A stretch of DNA of 64,000 bases, taken from Haloprofundus halophilus. Lineage in GTDB: Archaea > Halobacteriota > Halobacteria > Halobacteriales > Haloferacaceae. Of the stretch, positions 42,376 through 50,298 are shown piece by piece. Positions within the stretch are counted from its first letter, which is position 1. Each line of letters starts with the position of its first letter. The stretch lies in contig NZ_QQRR01000001.1 in assembly GCF_003439925.1 (NCBI RefSeq), forward strand, positions 434,001 to 498,000. Reading direction: 5' to 3'. The notes under the pieces were generated by a model, which had not been told where the DNA came from, ran no database searches, and was given only the letters and a program-made list of their open reading frames with translations. Position numbers and translations under genes: made by a program.

Positions 42376-43684
42376 TTCGCTCACCTCCGGTCGCCGCGGC
42401 CGAGTCGTCGGTCACGACCCCTCCATCGGTCGCGACGGGGCGTTCGTCGGAGCTGTCGACGACGAACTTCTGTCCGATGAGTCGGAAGAACTCCGGCATC
42501 GCCACGAAGAGGATGATGAGCCCCCGGAGCACGCCGACGAGTTGCGGCGGCACGTCCGTACTCACGTCGACGATGATGGAGCCGCTCTTCAGGATGCCGA
42601 ACAGCAGCGCGGCGAAGCCGACGCCGAGGGGGTTGTTGCCCGCCAGAATCGAGACGGTGATGCCGTCGAAGCCGTACGCCGGGACGCCGGTCTGGTAGTT
42701 GCCGAGAATCATGAGCACGTACATCGCGCCGCCGACGCCGCCGATAGCGCCCGACAGCGTCATGCTGGAGACGATGGTCCGCGCGGCGTCGACGCCGCCG
42801 TACTCGGCGGCTTCGGGTTGGATGCCGCTCGTGCGGATGTCGTAGCCGAACGACGTGTGTTCGAGCAGGTAGTACGACGCGCCGACGAGCGCGAGCGCGA
42901 TTCCGAGCGCGATAATCGAGAAGTCGTCGCGCGGTTCGTACAGAATCGGCGGGATGGTGGCGAACTCCGGGAGACCGACCGTCTCGTTGGCCGGGCTCTC
43001 GGGGTCCTTGAACGGGTTCGCGACGAGGAACAGCGCGACGCTCGTCGCCACGAAGTTCAGCATGATGGTCGTGATGACTTCGTTGGCGTCGGCGTACGCC
43101 TTCAACGCCCCCGGAATCGCGGCGAACAGGCCGCCGGCGAGCGCGCCGACGACGAGGCCGAACGGGACGAGCACGAGCGTGCCGACGAGACCCGAGACCA
43201 GCGAGGAGGCCCAGAGGACGGTGAGCGCCGTCGCCAGCGCGCCGACGACCAACTGACCCTGCATCCCGATGTTGAAGATGCCCGCGCGGAACGCGAGCGC
43301 GACGCCGAGGCCGGTGAAGATGAGAATCGTCGTCTCGCGGAGCGTGACCGCCATCTGTCCGTTCAGCGGCGTCCACCCCTCGCGGAACGGCGGCGCGAGT
43401 TGCCCCTGCAGGGGTTGGAACAGCGGGTTGATGGGGTTGCCGAGCGCGCCGAGGAAGAGGCTGTCGTAGACGGCGAAGGGGTCGTAACAGAAGCCGACGC
43501 CGAAGAACGTCGTCGCCGCGGTCGTACACGTCGTCATCCGACCGGCGGCGAGGACGATGAGGACGCCGACGAACATCGAGAGCACGAGCGCGGCGGTGCT
43601 GATGAGCACCCGCTCGAACGCCGAGGCGCGGACGAGTCGCTCGAGCGCGCTCCGACCGCGCGCGCGCCAGTCGCCGGCGCTCAT
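42368..43684 (-). CDS. ABC transporter permease (BMP-type nucleoside importer), first
   Basis: 438 residues with about 10 membrane helices, BPD_transp_2 family. Characteristic parts are AFRAGIFNIGMQGQLVVGAL, ADANEVITTIMLNFVATSVALFL, RTSGIQPEAAEYGGVDAARTIV and GFDGITVSILAGNNPLGVGFAALLFGIL. A periplasmic-facing insertion (about 62-110) separates the first helices. The start overlaps the ATPase stop (4 bases). A C-terminal acidic tail of about 35 residues is probably disordered. Confidence 0.88.
   Translation of the reverse strand: MSAGDWRARGRSALERLVRASAFERVLISTAALVLSMFVGVLIVLAAGRMTTCTTAATTFFGVGFCYDPFAVYDSLFLGALGNPINPLFQPLQGQLAPPFREGWTPLNGQMAVTLRETTILIFTGLGVALAFRAGIFNIGMQGQLVVGALATALTVLWASSLVSGLVGTLVLVPFGLVVGALAGGLFAAIPGALKAYADANEVITTIMLNFVATSVALFLVANPFKDPESPANETVGLPEFATIPPILYEPRDDFSIIALGIALALVGASYYLLEHTSFGYDIRTSGIQPEAAEYGGVDAARTIVSSMTLSGAIGGVGGAMYVLMILGNYQTGVPAYGFDGITVSILAGNNPLGVGFAALLFGILKSGSIIVDVSTDVPPQLVGVLRGLIILFVAMPEFFRLIGQKFVVDSSDERPVATDGGVVTDDSAAATGGERNE
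42381..42388 (-). promoter_or_regulatory. Strong Shine-Dalgarno site inside the upstream permease gene
   Basis: GGAGGTGA on the minus strand lies five bases before the ATG at 42375 and inside the last codons of the first permease. This supports translational coupling and decides the start of the second permease over the upstream GTG at 42384. Confidence 0.6.
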
Positions 43685-45381
43685 CGGCTCTCACCCCCGG
43701 CGGTGGCGCCCGCGTTGTCGTCGTCGGTGGTCCGGTCGCCCGGCCCCGCGTCGTCGGTGGCCCCGCTGCCCGGTCTCTCGCCGCCGTCGGCGGCACGGAG
43801 GCTCGTCGCCGACGACTCCTCGGGCAACTGCTCGCCCGCCATCAGCAGGCCGATCTCCTCCTCGGTGACCGTCTCGGGGTCGACGACGTCCATTATCTCG
43901 CCGTCGTGCATCACCGCGAGGCGGTCCGAGAGCCCCTGAACCTCTTCGAGTTTCGAGGAGACCAACAGTACGGCCTTGCCGGCCGACCGCAGGTCGAGCA
44001 GTCGGTCGTGGATGAACTCCGTCGACCCGATGTCGACGCCGCGGGTCGGGTGGGTGGCGACGACGAGCGACGGGTCGCGCTCGAACTCGCGGCCGACGAT
44101 GAACTTCTGCTGGTTGCCGCCCGAGAAGGCGGCGGCCTTCGCGTCGCGGTTCGGCGGGCGAACGTCGTACTCGTCGATGATGTCCTGGGCGTGGGTCCGC
44201 GCTCGGTTCCACTCGATGCGCCCGTTCTCGGCGAACGGCCGGCTGTGCTGGCTGCCGAGCAGCCCGTTCTCGGTGAGGTCGAACTCCATCACGAGGCCGC
44301 GTTCGTGGCGGTCCTCGGGGATGTACGCCATCCCCTCGTCGATGCGGCGCTGGCGCGACCACGCCGTGATGTCGTCGCGCCCGAAAGTGACCGTGCCGGC
44401 GGTCGGCTTTCGGAGGCCGGTGATGGCCTCGACGAGCTCGGACTGCCCGTTGCCGTCGACGCCGGCGATGCCGAACACCTCCCCCTCGTGGACGGTGATG
44501 GAGACGTCCGAGACGGCTTCGACGCCGCGTTCGTCCTCCGCGGAGAGGCGGTCGACCGAGAGGACCGTCTCGCCGCGTTCGACGCGCGGTTTCTCGACGG
44601 TCTCCAACACTTCGCGGCCGACCATCAGCTCCGCGAGCCGTTCGCGGGTCACGTCGGCGGCCGCGACGGTCCCGACGTTCCTCCCGTCGCGGAGGACGGT
44701 GATGTCGTCGGCGGCGTGCATCGCCTCGCCCAACTTGTGGGTGATGAAGATGATGGTCTTGCCCTGTGCGGTGAGCTCCTCGAAGACGGCGAAGAGGTCC
44801 TCGACTTCCTGCGGCGTCAGCACCGCGGTGGGTTCGTCGAGGATGAGGACGTCAGCGCCCCGGTAGAGCGCCTTCAGAATCTCGACGCGCTGCTGGACGC
44901 CGACGCTCACGTCGGCGATAGTCGCGTCGGGGTCGACGTCGAAGCCGTAGCGGTCGCAGAGCTCGACCACCTCGCGGCGGGCGCGGGTGCCGTCGACGGC
45001 CAGCCCGCCCCACTTCCGGGGCTCGTTGCCGAGGGTGATGTTCTCGGTGACGCTCATGGGGTCGACCAGCATGAAGTGCTGGTGGATCATCCCGACGCCG
45101 GCGTCGATGGCGTCGCCCGGCGAGTCGAAGCGTCTGGGTGGCTGTACGTATCGGTGGGTCGTCTCGTCGTCGGCTTCGAGTCCGTCGCCGTCGACGTAAA
45201 CGTCGCCCTCGGTCGGTTCGTACAGTCCGTAGAGGACGTTCATCAGCGTCGTCTTCCCCGCGCCGTTCTCGCCGAGGAGCGCGTGTACCGACCCCCGTTC
45301 GACGAGTAAGTCGACGTCGTCGTTGGCGACGACGCCGGGAAAACGTTTGGTGATTCCGTCGAGATGGACGGCCGGTTCCAT
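43681..45381 (-). CDS. ABC transporter ATP-binding protein (BMP-type importer), two domains
   Basis: 566 residues with two tandem nucleotide-binding domains, as in the RbsA/YufO family. The first has an intact Walker A (GENGAGKTT), signature VSVGVQQRVEI and Walker B ADVLILDEP. The second has a degenerate Walker A (GVDGNGQSE) but a signature AFSGGNQQKFI, the usual pattern. A C-terminal acidic linker of about 45 residues is extra. It drives uptake by the two permeases encoded downstream. Confidence 0.93.
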   Translation of the reverse strand: MEPAVHLDGITKRFPGVVANDDVDLLVERGSVHALLGENGAGKTTLMNVLYGLYEPTEGDVYVDGDGLEADDETTHRYVQPPRRFDSPGDAIDAGVGMIHQHFMLVDPMSVTENITLGNEPRKWGGLAVDGTRARREVVELCDRYGFDVDPDATIADVSVGVQQRVEILKALYRGADVLILDEPTAVLTPQEVEDLFAVFEELTAQGKTIIFITHKLGEAMHAADDITVLRDGRNVGTVAAADVTRERLAELMVGREVLETVEKPRVERGETVLSVDRLSAEDERGVEAVSDVSITVHEGEVFGIAGVDGNGQSELVEAITGLRKPTAGTVTFGRDDITAWSRQRRIDEGMAYIPEDRHERGLVMEFDLTENGLLGSQHSRPFAENGRIEWNRARTHAQDIIDEYDVRPPNRDAKAAAFSGGNQQKFIVGREFERDPSLVVATHPTRGVDIGSTEFIHDRLLDLRSAGKAVLLVSSKLEEVQGLSDRLAVMHDGEIMDVVDPETVTEEEIGLLMAGEQLPEESSATSLRAADGGERPGSGATDDAGPGDRTTDDDNAGATAGGESR

Positions 45382-45469
45382 TGGTAGTGGCTTGTTGAGT
45401 GTGTGCTTAAGAGCGTGGTTTCGCGGATTGTTCGACTATCGAACCGTTTTCGGTCCCCGACGGACCGAG

Positions 45470-46612
45470 TTACAGGTTCAGTTCCGACGGATCGGCCGGC
45501 ACCGAGATGTCGCCGTCGATGATGGCCTGTCGCGTCTCGCCGACGGTGGACTTCACGTCCTGGGGAATCTCGCCGCCGATGCTGTCGCCGTAGACGGCCG
45601 CGACGCCCTCCTGTTCGAGGCCGAGCGTCGTGACGCTGCCCCCCTCGAACTCGGCGTTGACGACGCTCTCGATGGAGGTGTAGACGGCCGTGTCGACGCG
45701 CTTGACCATGCTCGCGAGGATGACGTCCGCGTAGCCGGATTTCGTGAGCGACTGGTCCTGGTCGACGCCGATGGCGAACTTGCCGGCGTCCTGCGCCGCC
45801 TGGAAGACGCCCGTCCCGGCGTTGCCGGCGGCGTGGTAGACGATGTCGACGCCGTCGTTGTACATCGCCGTCGCCGCCTCGTTACCCGCCTGCGTGTCGT
45901 TGAAGTTCCCGACGTAGCTGACCTGCACGTCGATGTCCTGGCTCACCTCGGCGACGCCCGCGCGGTAGCCCGCCTCGAACTTGCCGATGAGGTCGCCCTC
46001 GACGCCGCCGACGAAGCCGACCGACGACTGGTCGGGGGTCGTCTCGCCGCCGCCGGCGCTGAACTCCTGTTGGGTGAGCAGCCCGGCCATCTGACCGACG
46101 AGGAACGACCCCTCCTCTTCGCCGAACACGTAGCTCTCCACGTTCGGCTCCTCGACGACGCTGTCGACGATCATGAAGTTCTGGTCGGGGTAGTCGGGGG
46201 CGTTCTCCGCGAGCGCTTCGGCCTGCAGGAAGCCGATACAGCAGATGAGGTCGTGTTCGCCGCTCTGGGCGAACTGCTGCTGGTACGTCTGGAACTCCGT
46301 CACCTCGCTCGGCTGGACGTTGTCGTGGGTGACGCTGTACTCGTCGGCCGCCTGCTGGACGCCGGTCTGCGCCTGGTCGTTGAACGAACCGTCGCCGAGG
46401 CCGCCCGTCGCGTACACCATACCGACGCTCACGTCGGCGCTGCCGGAAGCGCCCGCGCCGCCGTCGCTCGACTCGTTGCCCGAGCCGCTGTCGTTGCCGC
46501 CGCTGCTCTCGTTGTTGCCGTCGTCTTCGGTCGGACCGCCGGTACAGCCGGCAAGTCCCGCGATTCCCGCCGCGCCCGTCGCCTTCAGGAGTGTCCGCCT
46601 ATCCACATTCAT
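45470..46612 (-). CDS. BMP family substrate-binding lipoprotein
   Basis: 380 residues. The N-terminus DRRTLLKATGAAGIAGLAGC is a twin-arginine lipoprotein signal. A G/S/N/E-rich linker (about 25-58) precedes a BMP/PnrA-type binding domain: VGMVYATGGLGDGSFNDQA, DLICCIGFLQAEALAEN, SVGFVGGVEGDLIGKFEAGYRAG and AAGNAGTGVFQAAQD. BMP proteins such as PnrA bind purine nucleosides, so a nucleoside or related ligand is likely. It begins the importer operon with the ATPase and permeases downstream. Confidence 0.9.
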   Translation of the reverse strand: MNVDRRTLLKATGAAGIAGLAGCTGGPTEDDGNNESSGGNDSGSGNESSDGGAGASGSADVSVGMVYATGGLGDGSFNDQAQTGVQQAADEYSVTHDNVQPSEVTEFQTYQQQFAQSGEHDLICCIGFLQAEALAENAPDYPDQNFMIVDSVVEEPNVESYVFGEEEGSFLVGQMAGLLTQQEFSAGGGETTPDQSSVGFVGGVEGDLIGKFEAGYRAGVAEVSQDIDVQVSYVGNFNDTQAGNEAATAMYNDGVDIVYHAAGNAGTGVFQAAQDAGKFAIGVDQDQSLTKSGYADVILASMVKRVDTAVYTSIESVVNAEFEGGSVTTLGLEQEGVAAVYGDSIGGEIPQDVKSTVGETRQAIIDGDISVPADPSELNL

Positions 46613-46705
46613 GACTACGTCTGGACGAAGGTGGCGGCGAAATAGGCATAAAGGCGTCGTTTGCGCCGGACGGCGCTCAGAGACGCCCCGAACGCCCGAC
46701 GGTGG

Positions 46706-48070
46706 TCAGTTCTTCGCCGTCTCGACGGCGCGTTCGACGACGGCACCGGCGTCAGCGACGAGCGAGTCGACGTCGTCGCTCTCGGCGTAGAGCCGAACGT
46801 ACGGTTCGGTGCCGCTCGGACGGACGAGCAGCCACGAACTGTCGGGGAACTCCAGTCTGACGCCGTACTCGGTGTCGACGCTCGCCTCCGGGAAGGCGTC
46901 GGGAAGCGTCCGTTCGAGCGTGGCCATCGTCTCGCGCTTGGCCTCGTCGGGACAGTCGACGCTCACCTTCCGGTAGGGGCGTTCGGTCACGGGGTCGCGC
47001 AGCGCGTCGAGACCCGCGTCGGCGACGAGTCGGCCGACGACCGCCGCGGAGACGACGCCGTCTATCCACCCGCCGAACTGCGTGTGGATGTGTTTCCACG
47101 GCTCGGCGGCGAAGACGACGTCGCCGCCGGCGTTCTCGGCGGCGGCGATGCCCTCGTGCAGCGCGCCGAGGCGGACGCGTTCGACGCGGCCGCCGGCCTC
47201 GCGGACGCGTTCGTCGATGCGCGCGGAGGCGTTCGGCGTCGTCACGACGACGGGGTCGTCGGCGTTGACGCTGCGGACGTAGTGTTCGGCCAGAATCGCG
47301 ACGACGGTGTCCTCGTGAACCACCTCGCCGTCGGGGGCGACGACGACGATTCGGTCGGCGTCGCCGTCGTGACCGATGCCGAAGGCGAAGGGGTCGCCGT
47401 CGTCGCCGGCGTCGGCGACGAACGTCCGGAGGTCCCGGAGCGACTCGGGCGTCGGCTTGCTCTCGCGGCCGGGGAAGTGCCCGTCGACGTTCCCGTTGAG
47501 CGTGACGACCTCCGCGCCGAGCGAGCGAAGCACCTGCGGGGTGGCGAGACCGGCCATCCCGTTCCCGCAGTCGACGGCGACGCGGAGCCCCGCGAGCGGC
47601 GCACCGCGGCCGCGGGCGTAGTCGACGACGGCGCTGCGGTACGCCGAGAGCACCGCCTCGTTCTCGCTGTCGCCCCACTGGTCCCACGCGGTGGGCGGTT
47701 CGTCGCCGGCGACGCGCTCTTCGACCGCCCGCTCGGCCGTCCGGTCGTACTCGACGCCGTCGTCGAACACCTTGATGCCGTTGTCCGTCGGCGGGTTGTG
47801 CGACGCGGTGAGCATCACGCCGCGCCGACCCCGCGAGGCGAACGCGAGCGCGGGCGTCGGCAGCATCCCGGCGCGGCGAACGCCGGCACCGGCGGACAAC
47901 AGTCCCGCCTCGACGGCGGCGGCGAGCGCCGGCCCGGTCACTCGTCCGTCGCGCGCGACGACGAACTCCGCGCCGTCCCGACCGACCGCGCGGCCGACGG
48001 CGAGGGCGAGTTCGGGCGTCACGCGCTCGGTCGCGCTTCCCCGGATTCCGGCAGTTCCGAACAGTTCCAT
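46706..48070 (-). CDS. glmM: Phosphohexomutase (phosphoglucosamine/phosphomannomutase, GlmM-like)
   Basis: 454 residues. Active-site serine S90 lies in MLTASHNPPTDNG; the magnesium loop is GIGHDGDADR (D235, D237, D239); the sugar-phosphate motif is WLLVRPSGTEPYVR. Family members interconvert sugar-6-phosphate and sugar-1-phosphate for nucleotide-sugar synthesis. Archaeal paralogues make glucosamine-1-P or mannose-1-P; the substrate here is not decided. It begins with MELFGTAGIRG, the typical start. Confidence 0.9.
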   Translation of the reverse strand: MELFGTAGIRGSATERVTPELALAVGRAVGRDGAEFVVARDGRVTGPALAAAVEAGLLSAGAGVRRAGMLPTPALAFASRGRRGVMLTASHNPPTDNGIKVFDDGVEYDRTAERAVEERVAGDEPPTAWDQWGDSENEAVLSAYRSAVVDYARGRGAPLAGLRVAVDCGNGMAGLATPQVLRSLGAEVVTLNGNVDGHFPGRESKPTPESLRDLRTFVADAGDDGDPFAFGIGHDGDADRIVVVAPDGEVVHEDTVVAILAEHYVRSVNADDPVVVTTPNASARIDERVREAGGRVERVRLGALHEGIAAAENAGGDVVFAAEPWKHIHTQFGGWIDGVVSAAVVGRLVADAGLDALRDPVTERPYRKVSVDCPDEAKRETMATLERTLPDAFPEASVDTEYGVRLEFPDSSWLLVRPSGTEPYVRLYAESDDVDSLVADAGAVVERAVETAKN

Positions 48071-48162
48071 ACGCGGAGGTATCGGGCGGTGTACTTAGAT
48101 GGTCCCGATTCGGCCGCGCCCGCGGCCCGACGTATTTTGCCGGTCGCCCGCGAACGTCGCCC

Positions 48163-48459
48163 ATGAGCGAGACACCGTCCGACTCCGACAGAACCCGCGC
48201 GCACGTCTTCGTCACCGGCCGCGTCCAGGGCGTCTTCTACCGAGCGAACACCCGCGATACGGCGAACGAGCGGGGCGTCGACGGCTGGGTTCGCAACCTC
48301 GACGACGGCCGCGTCGAAGCCGTTTTCGAGGGCGTTCCCGACGCCGTCGACTCGATGGTCGAGTGGTGCGAGAGCGGCAGTTCGGACGCCGAGGTCGACG
48401 ACGTGAAAGCGGAGTACGAGGAGCCGGAAGGGCTCGACGGCTTCGAGGTCCGACGCTGA
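48163..48459 (+). CDS. acyP: Acylphosphatase
   Basis: 98 residues. The acyl-phosphate site is intact: R27 in GRVQGVFYRANT and N45 in GWVRNLDDGRVEAVFEG. It hydrolyses acyl phosphates in the cytoplasm. A short N-terminal extension (MSETPSDSDRTR) is added to the usual 90-residue core. It is divergent from the phosphohexomutase gene. Confidence 0.95.
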   Translation: MSETPSDSDRTRAHVFVTGRVQGVFYRANTRDTANERGVDGWVRNLDDGRVEAVFEGVPDAVDSMVEWCESGSSDAEVDDVKAEYEEPEGLDGFEVRR

Positions 48460-48543
48460 GCGGCGGCGGAGAGGCAGAGAAGCGGGGAGCGTGGGGAGCG
48501 TCTGTCACGCGAAGGCTATCTCCTCGCCGCACCATCCACTCTC

Positions 48544-49038
48544 GTGAACGACATCACCACCGCAGTCGACATCGACGCACCGCCCGAGACGGTCTGGCGC
48601 GTCCTCACCGACTTCGAGAGCTACCCCGACTGGAACCCCTACACCGTCGTCTCCGGCCGCGCCGAGGAGGGGACACGGCTCCGCGTCTCGCCCGGCCCGG
48701 AGGCCGGGCGTGTGCCGACGTTCCGACCGCGCGTGCTCCGCGCCGACCCGAACCGCGAACTCCGGTGGATCGGCCACCTGTACGTCCGCGGCCTCTTCGA
48801 CGGCGAACACCGGTTCGTGGTCGAGTCTCGCGACGACGACCGTTCGCGACTCGTCCAGTCGGAGTCGTTCTCGGGGGTGTTCGCGGGACCGATTCTCCGA
48901 CGCATCGGAGCCGACACGGAGGCGAACTTCCGCGGCGTGAACGAGGCGCTGAAAGCGCGGGCTGAGGCGCTGTGGGCCGACCGAGTGGGCAGCGCGGATT
49001 CGAATATCACCGCCGGTACCGGAGAGTCGGCGACCTGA
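48544..49038 (+). CDS. SRPBCC (START-like) domain protein
   Basis: 164 residues from a GTG start. Begins VNDITTAVDIDAPPETVWRVLTDFESYPDWNPY, the standard start of a START-like ligand-binding fold. The core continues with VVESRDDDRSRLVQSESFSGVFAG and ends with a long helix (DTEANFRGVNEALKARAEALW). It probably binds a hydrophobic ligand. It follows the acylphosphatase gene after 84 bases, and there is no clear functional link. Confidence 0.85.
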   Translation: MNDITTAVDIDAPPETVWRVLTDFESYPDWNPYTVVSGRAEEGTRLRVSPGPEAGRVPTFRPRVLRADPNRELRWIGHLYVRGLFDGEHRFVVESRDDDRSRLVQSESFSGVFAGPILRRIGADTEANFRGVNEALKARAEALWADRVGSADSNITAGTGESAT

Positions 49039-49164
49039 CCCTTCCCGAGAGAAACGTTCATACCGTGACCGCGTGAGAACCGGTCCGATGCACCTCGGTA
49101 ACTCGTCGCCACGTCGCGCACAGACCGTCCGTCGCCTGCCCCCTCTTCCCGCCGGAGGCCGCCC

Positions 49165-49374
49165 GTGAGGGTCGCGGCGATTCCGTGGACGATTCTGACC
49201 GTCGTCGGACTCGTCGCCACCCTCTCGACGGGTTTTCTCATCGTCCGCGGCCCGTTCTTCGGCGGACCGACGCTCGACCCGCTCTCGCTTCTCGTCGCCA
49301 CCGGCGGCTTCATCGCCGCCATCATCGCCCTCGCGTTCGGCGGGTCGAAACTGGCGCGCGTCGTCCTGTTCTGA
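49165..49374 (+). CDS. Two-helix membrane protein, 69 aa
   Basis: GTG start at 49165 gives VRVAAIPWTILTVVGLVATL. Two hydrophobic segments are visible (about 5-27 and 41-66, LSLLVATGGFIAAIIALAFG) with the loop RGPFFGGPTLD between them. No family is recognised. It has good codon use and a complete stop, but no clear promoter or neighbour relation. Confidence 0.6.
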   Translation: MRVAAIPWTILTVVGLVATLSTGFLIVRGPFFGGPTLDPLSLLVATGGFIAAIIALAFGGSKLARVVLF

Positions 49375-49503
49375 CTCCCCGCCGGAGTCGCTGTCGGCGA
49401 CGACCGTGCGCCGAAACGGCGTATTCGGTGTCGAGGATGCCTCTCTCGGACGAGCATTCGAAAACAGGGGTTCGGCCGACTCGGGCCCGAGCCGTGCTGG
49501 CGG

Positions 49504-50298
49504 CTACGAATCGGAGTCCGCTCTACCGACGAGCGCCTCGATACCGCTCCCGGCCGCGCGGGTCAGCACCGCCGCCATCGCGGTTCCCGCGCTCCAGATG
49601 GCCGTCTCCTCCGGCGGTTCGGTCCCCTCGCCCTCGTACAGCACCGAGAGCAGGAAGATGTCGTCGTCGGCGAGCACTACCCGGCCGGTGAAGTCGCCGG
49701 GCGCGTCCGCGGGGGGCGCGGCGACGTCGACGGCGTCGTCGCGGGCGAACACCTCGCGGACGGCGGCGCTGGCGCTGACGACGTCGACGTCCACTCCCGC
49801 GTCCGCTCGCTCCCGAAGCGCGACCACCACGTCGTCGTCGAGCAAGTCGACGGAGTCGGCCCCGAAGAGGATTCGTCGCTCCGCGCGGCGGACCAGGTCG
49901 ACGGTCCGGTCGTCGATGGGTCTGCGGCCGCGGACGGTCCAGACGTCGTCGCGGGTCTCCTCGCCGTGTTCCTCGCTTCGGAGCTCCGCGAGGGCGTCGA
50001 AGGCGCGGTCCCGCTCGCGTTCGAGGCGAACGGTCAGCAGTTCCTTCGCCGCCTCCAAACTGACCGGGCGGTACCGCTTCGGCGTCGACTGCTGCAGTTC
50101 GACCAGACCCCGCGCTTCGAGGTCCTCGGCCGCGCCGTACACCTGCGAGCGCGGGACGCCCGCGAGGTCGTGGACGTCCTTGGCCGTGCCGGTGCCGAGT
50201 CGGTGGAGCGCGACGAAGACCCGCGCCTCGTAGTTCGAGAGACCGAGGCGTTCGAGCGCCTCCTCGACGTCGCGTTCGTCGGGCCTGTCGTCGGTCAT
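49504..50298 (-). CDS. TrmB family transcription regulator
   Basis: 264 residues. The N-terminal winged helix (about 10-75, LGLSNYEARVFVALHRLGTGTAKDVHDLAGVPRSQVYGAAEDL, split here as a TrmB-type HTH) is followed by a coiled helix and a C-terminal effector-type domain ending in a beta-rich region (VLADDDIFLLSVLYEG). It is probably a sugar- or metabolite-responsive regulator. GGAGG (50303-50307, read leftward) precedes the ATG at 50298, and the start overlaps the RND stop by 4 bases, so regulator and exporter are coupled. Confidence 0.85.
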   Translation of the reverse strand: MTDDRPDERDVEEALERLGLSNYEARVFVALHRLGTGTAKDVHDLAGVPRSQVYGAAEDLEARGLVELQQSTPKRYRPVSLEAAKELLTVRLERERDRAFDALAELRSEEHGEETRDDVWTVRGRRPIDDRTVDLVRRAERRILFGADSVDLLDDDVVVALRERADAGVDVDVVSASAAVREVFARDDAVDVAAPPADAPGDFTGRVVLADDDIFLLSVLYEGEGTEPPEETAIWSAGTAMAAVLTRAAGSGIEALVGRADSDS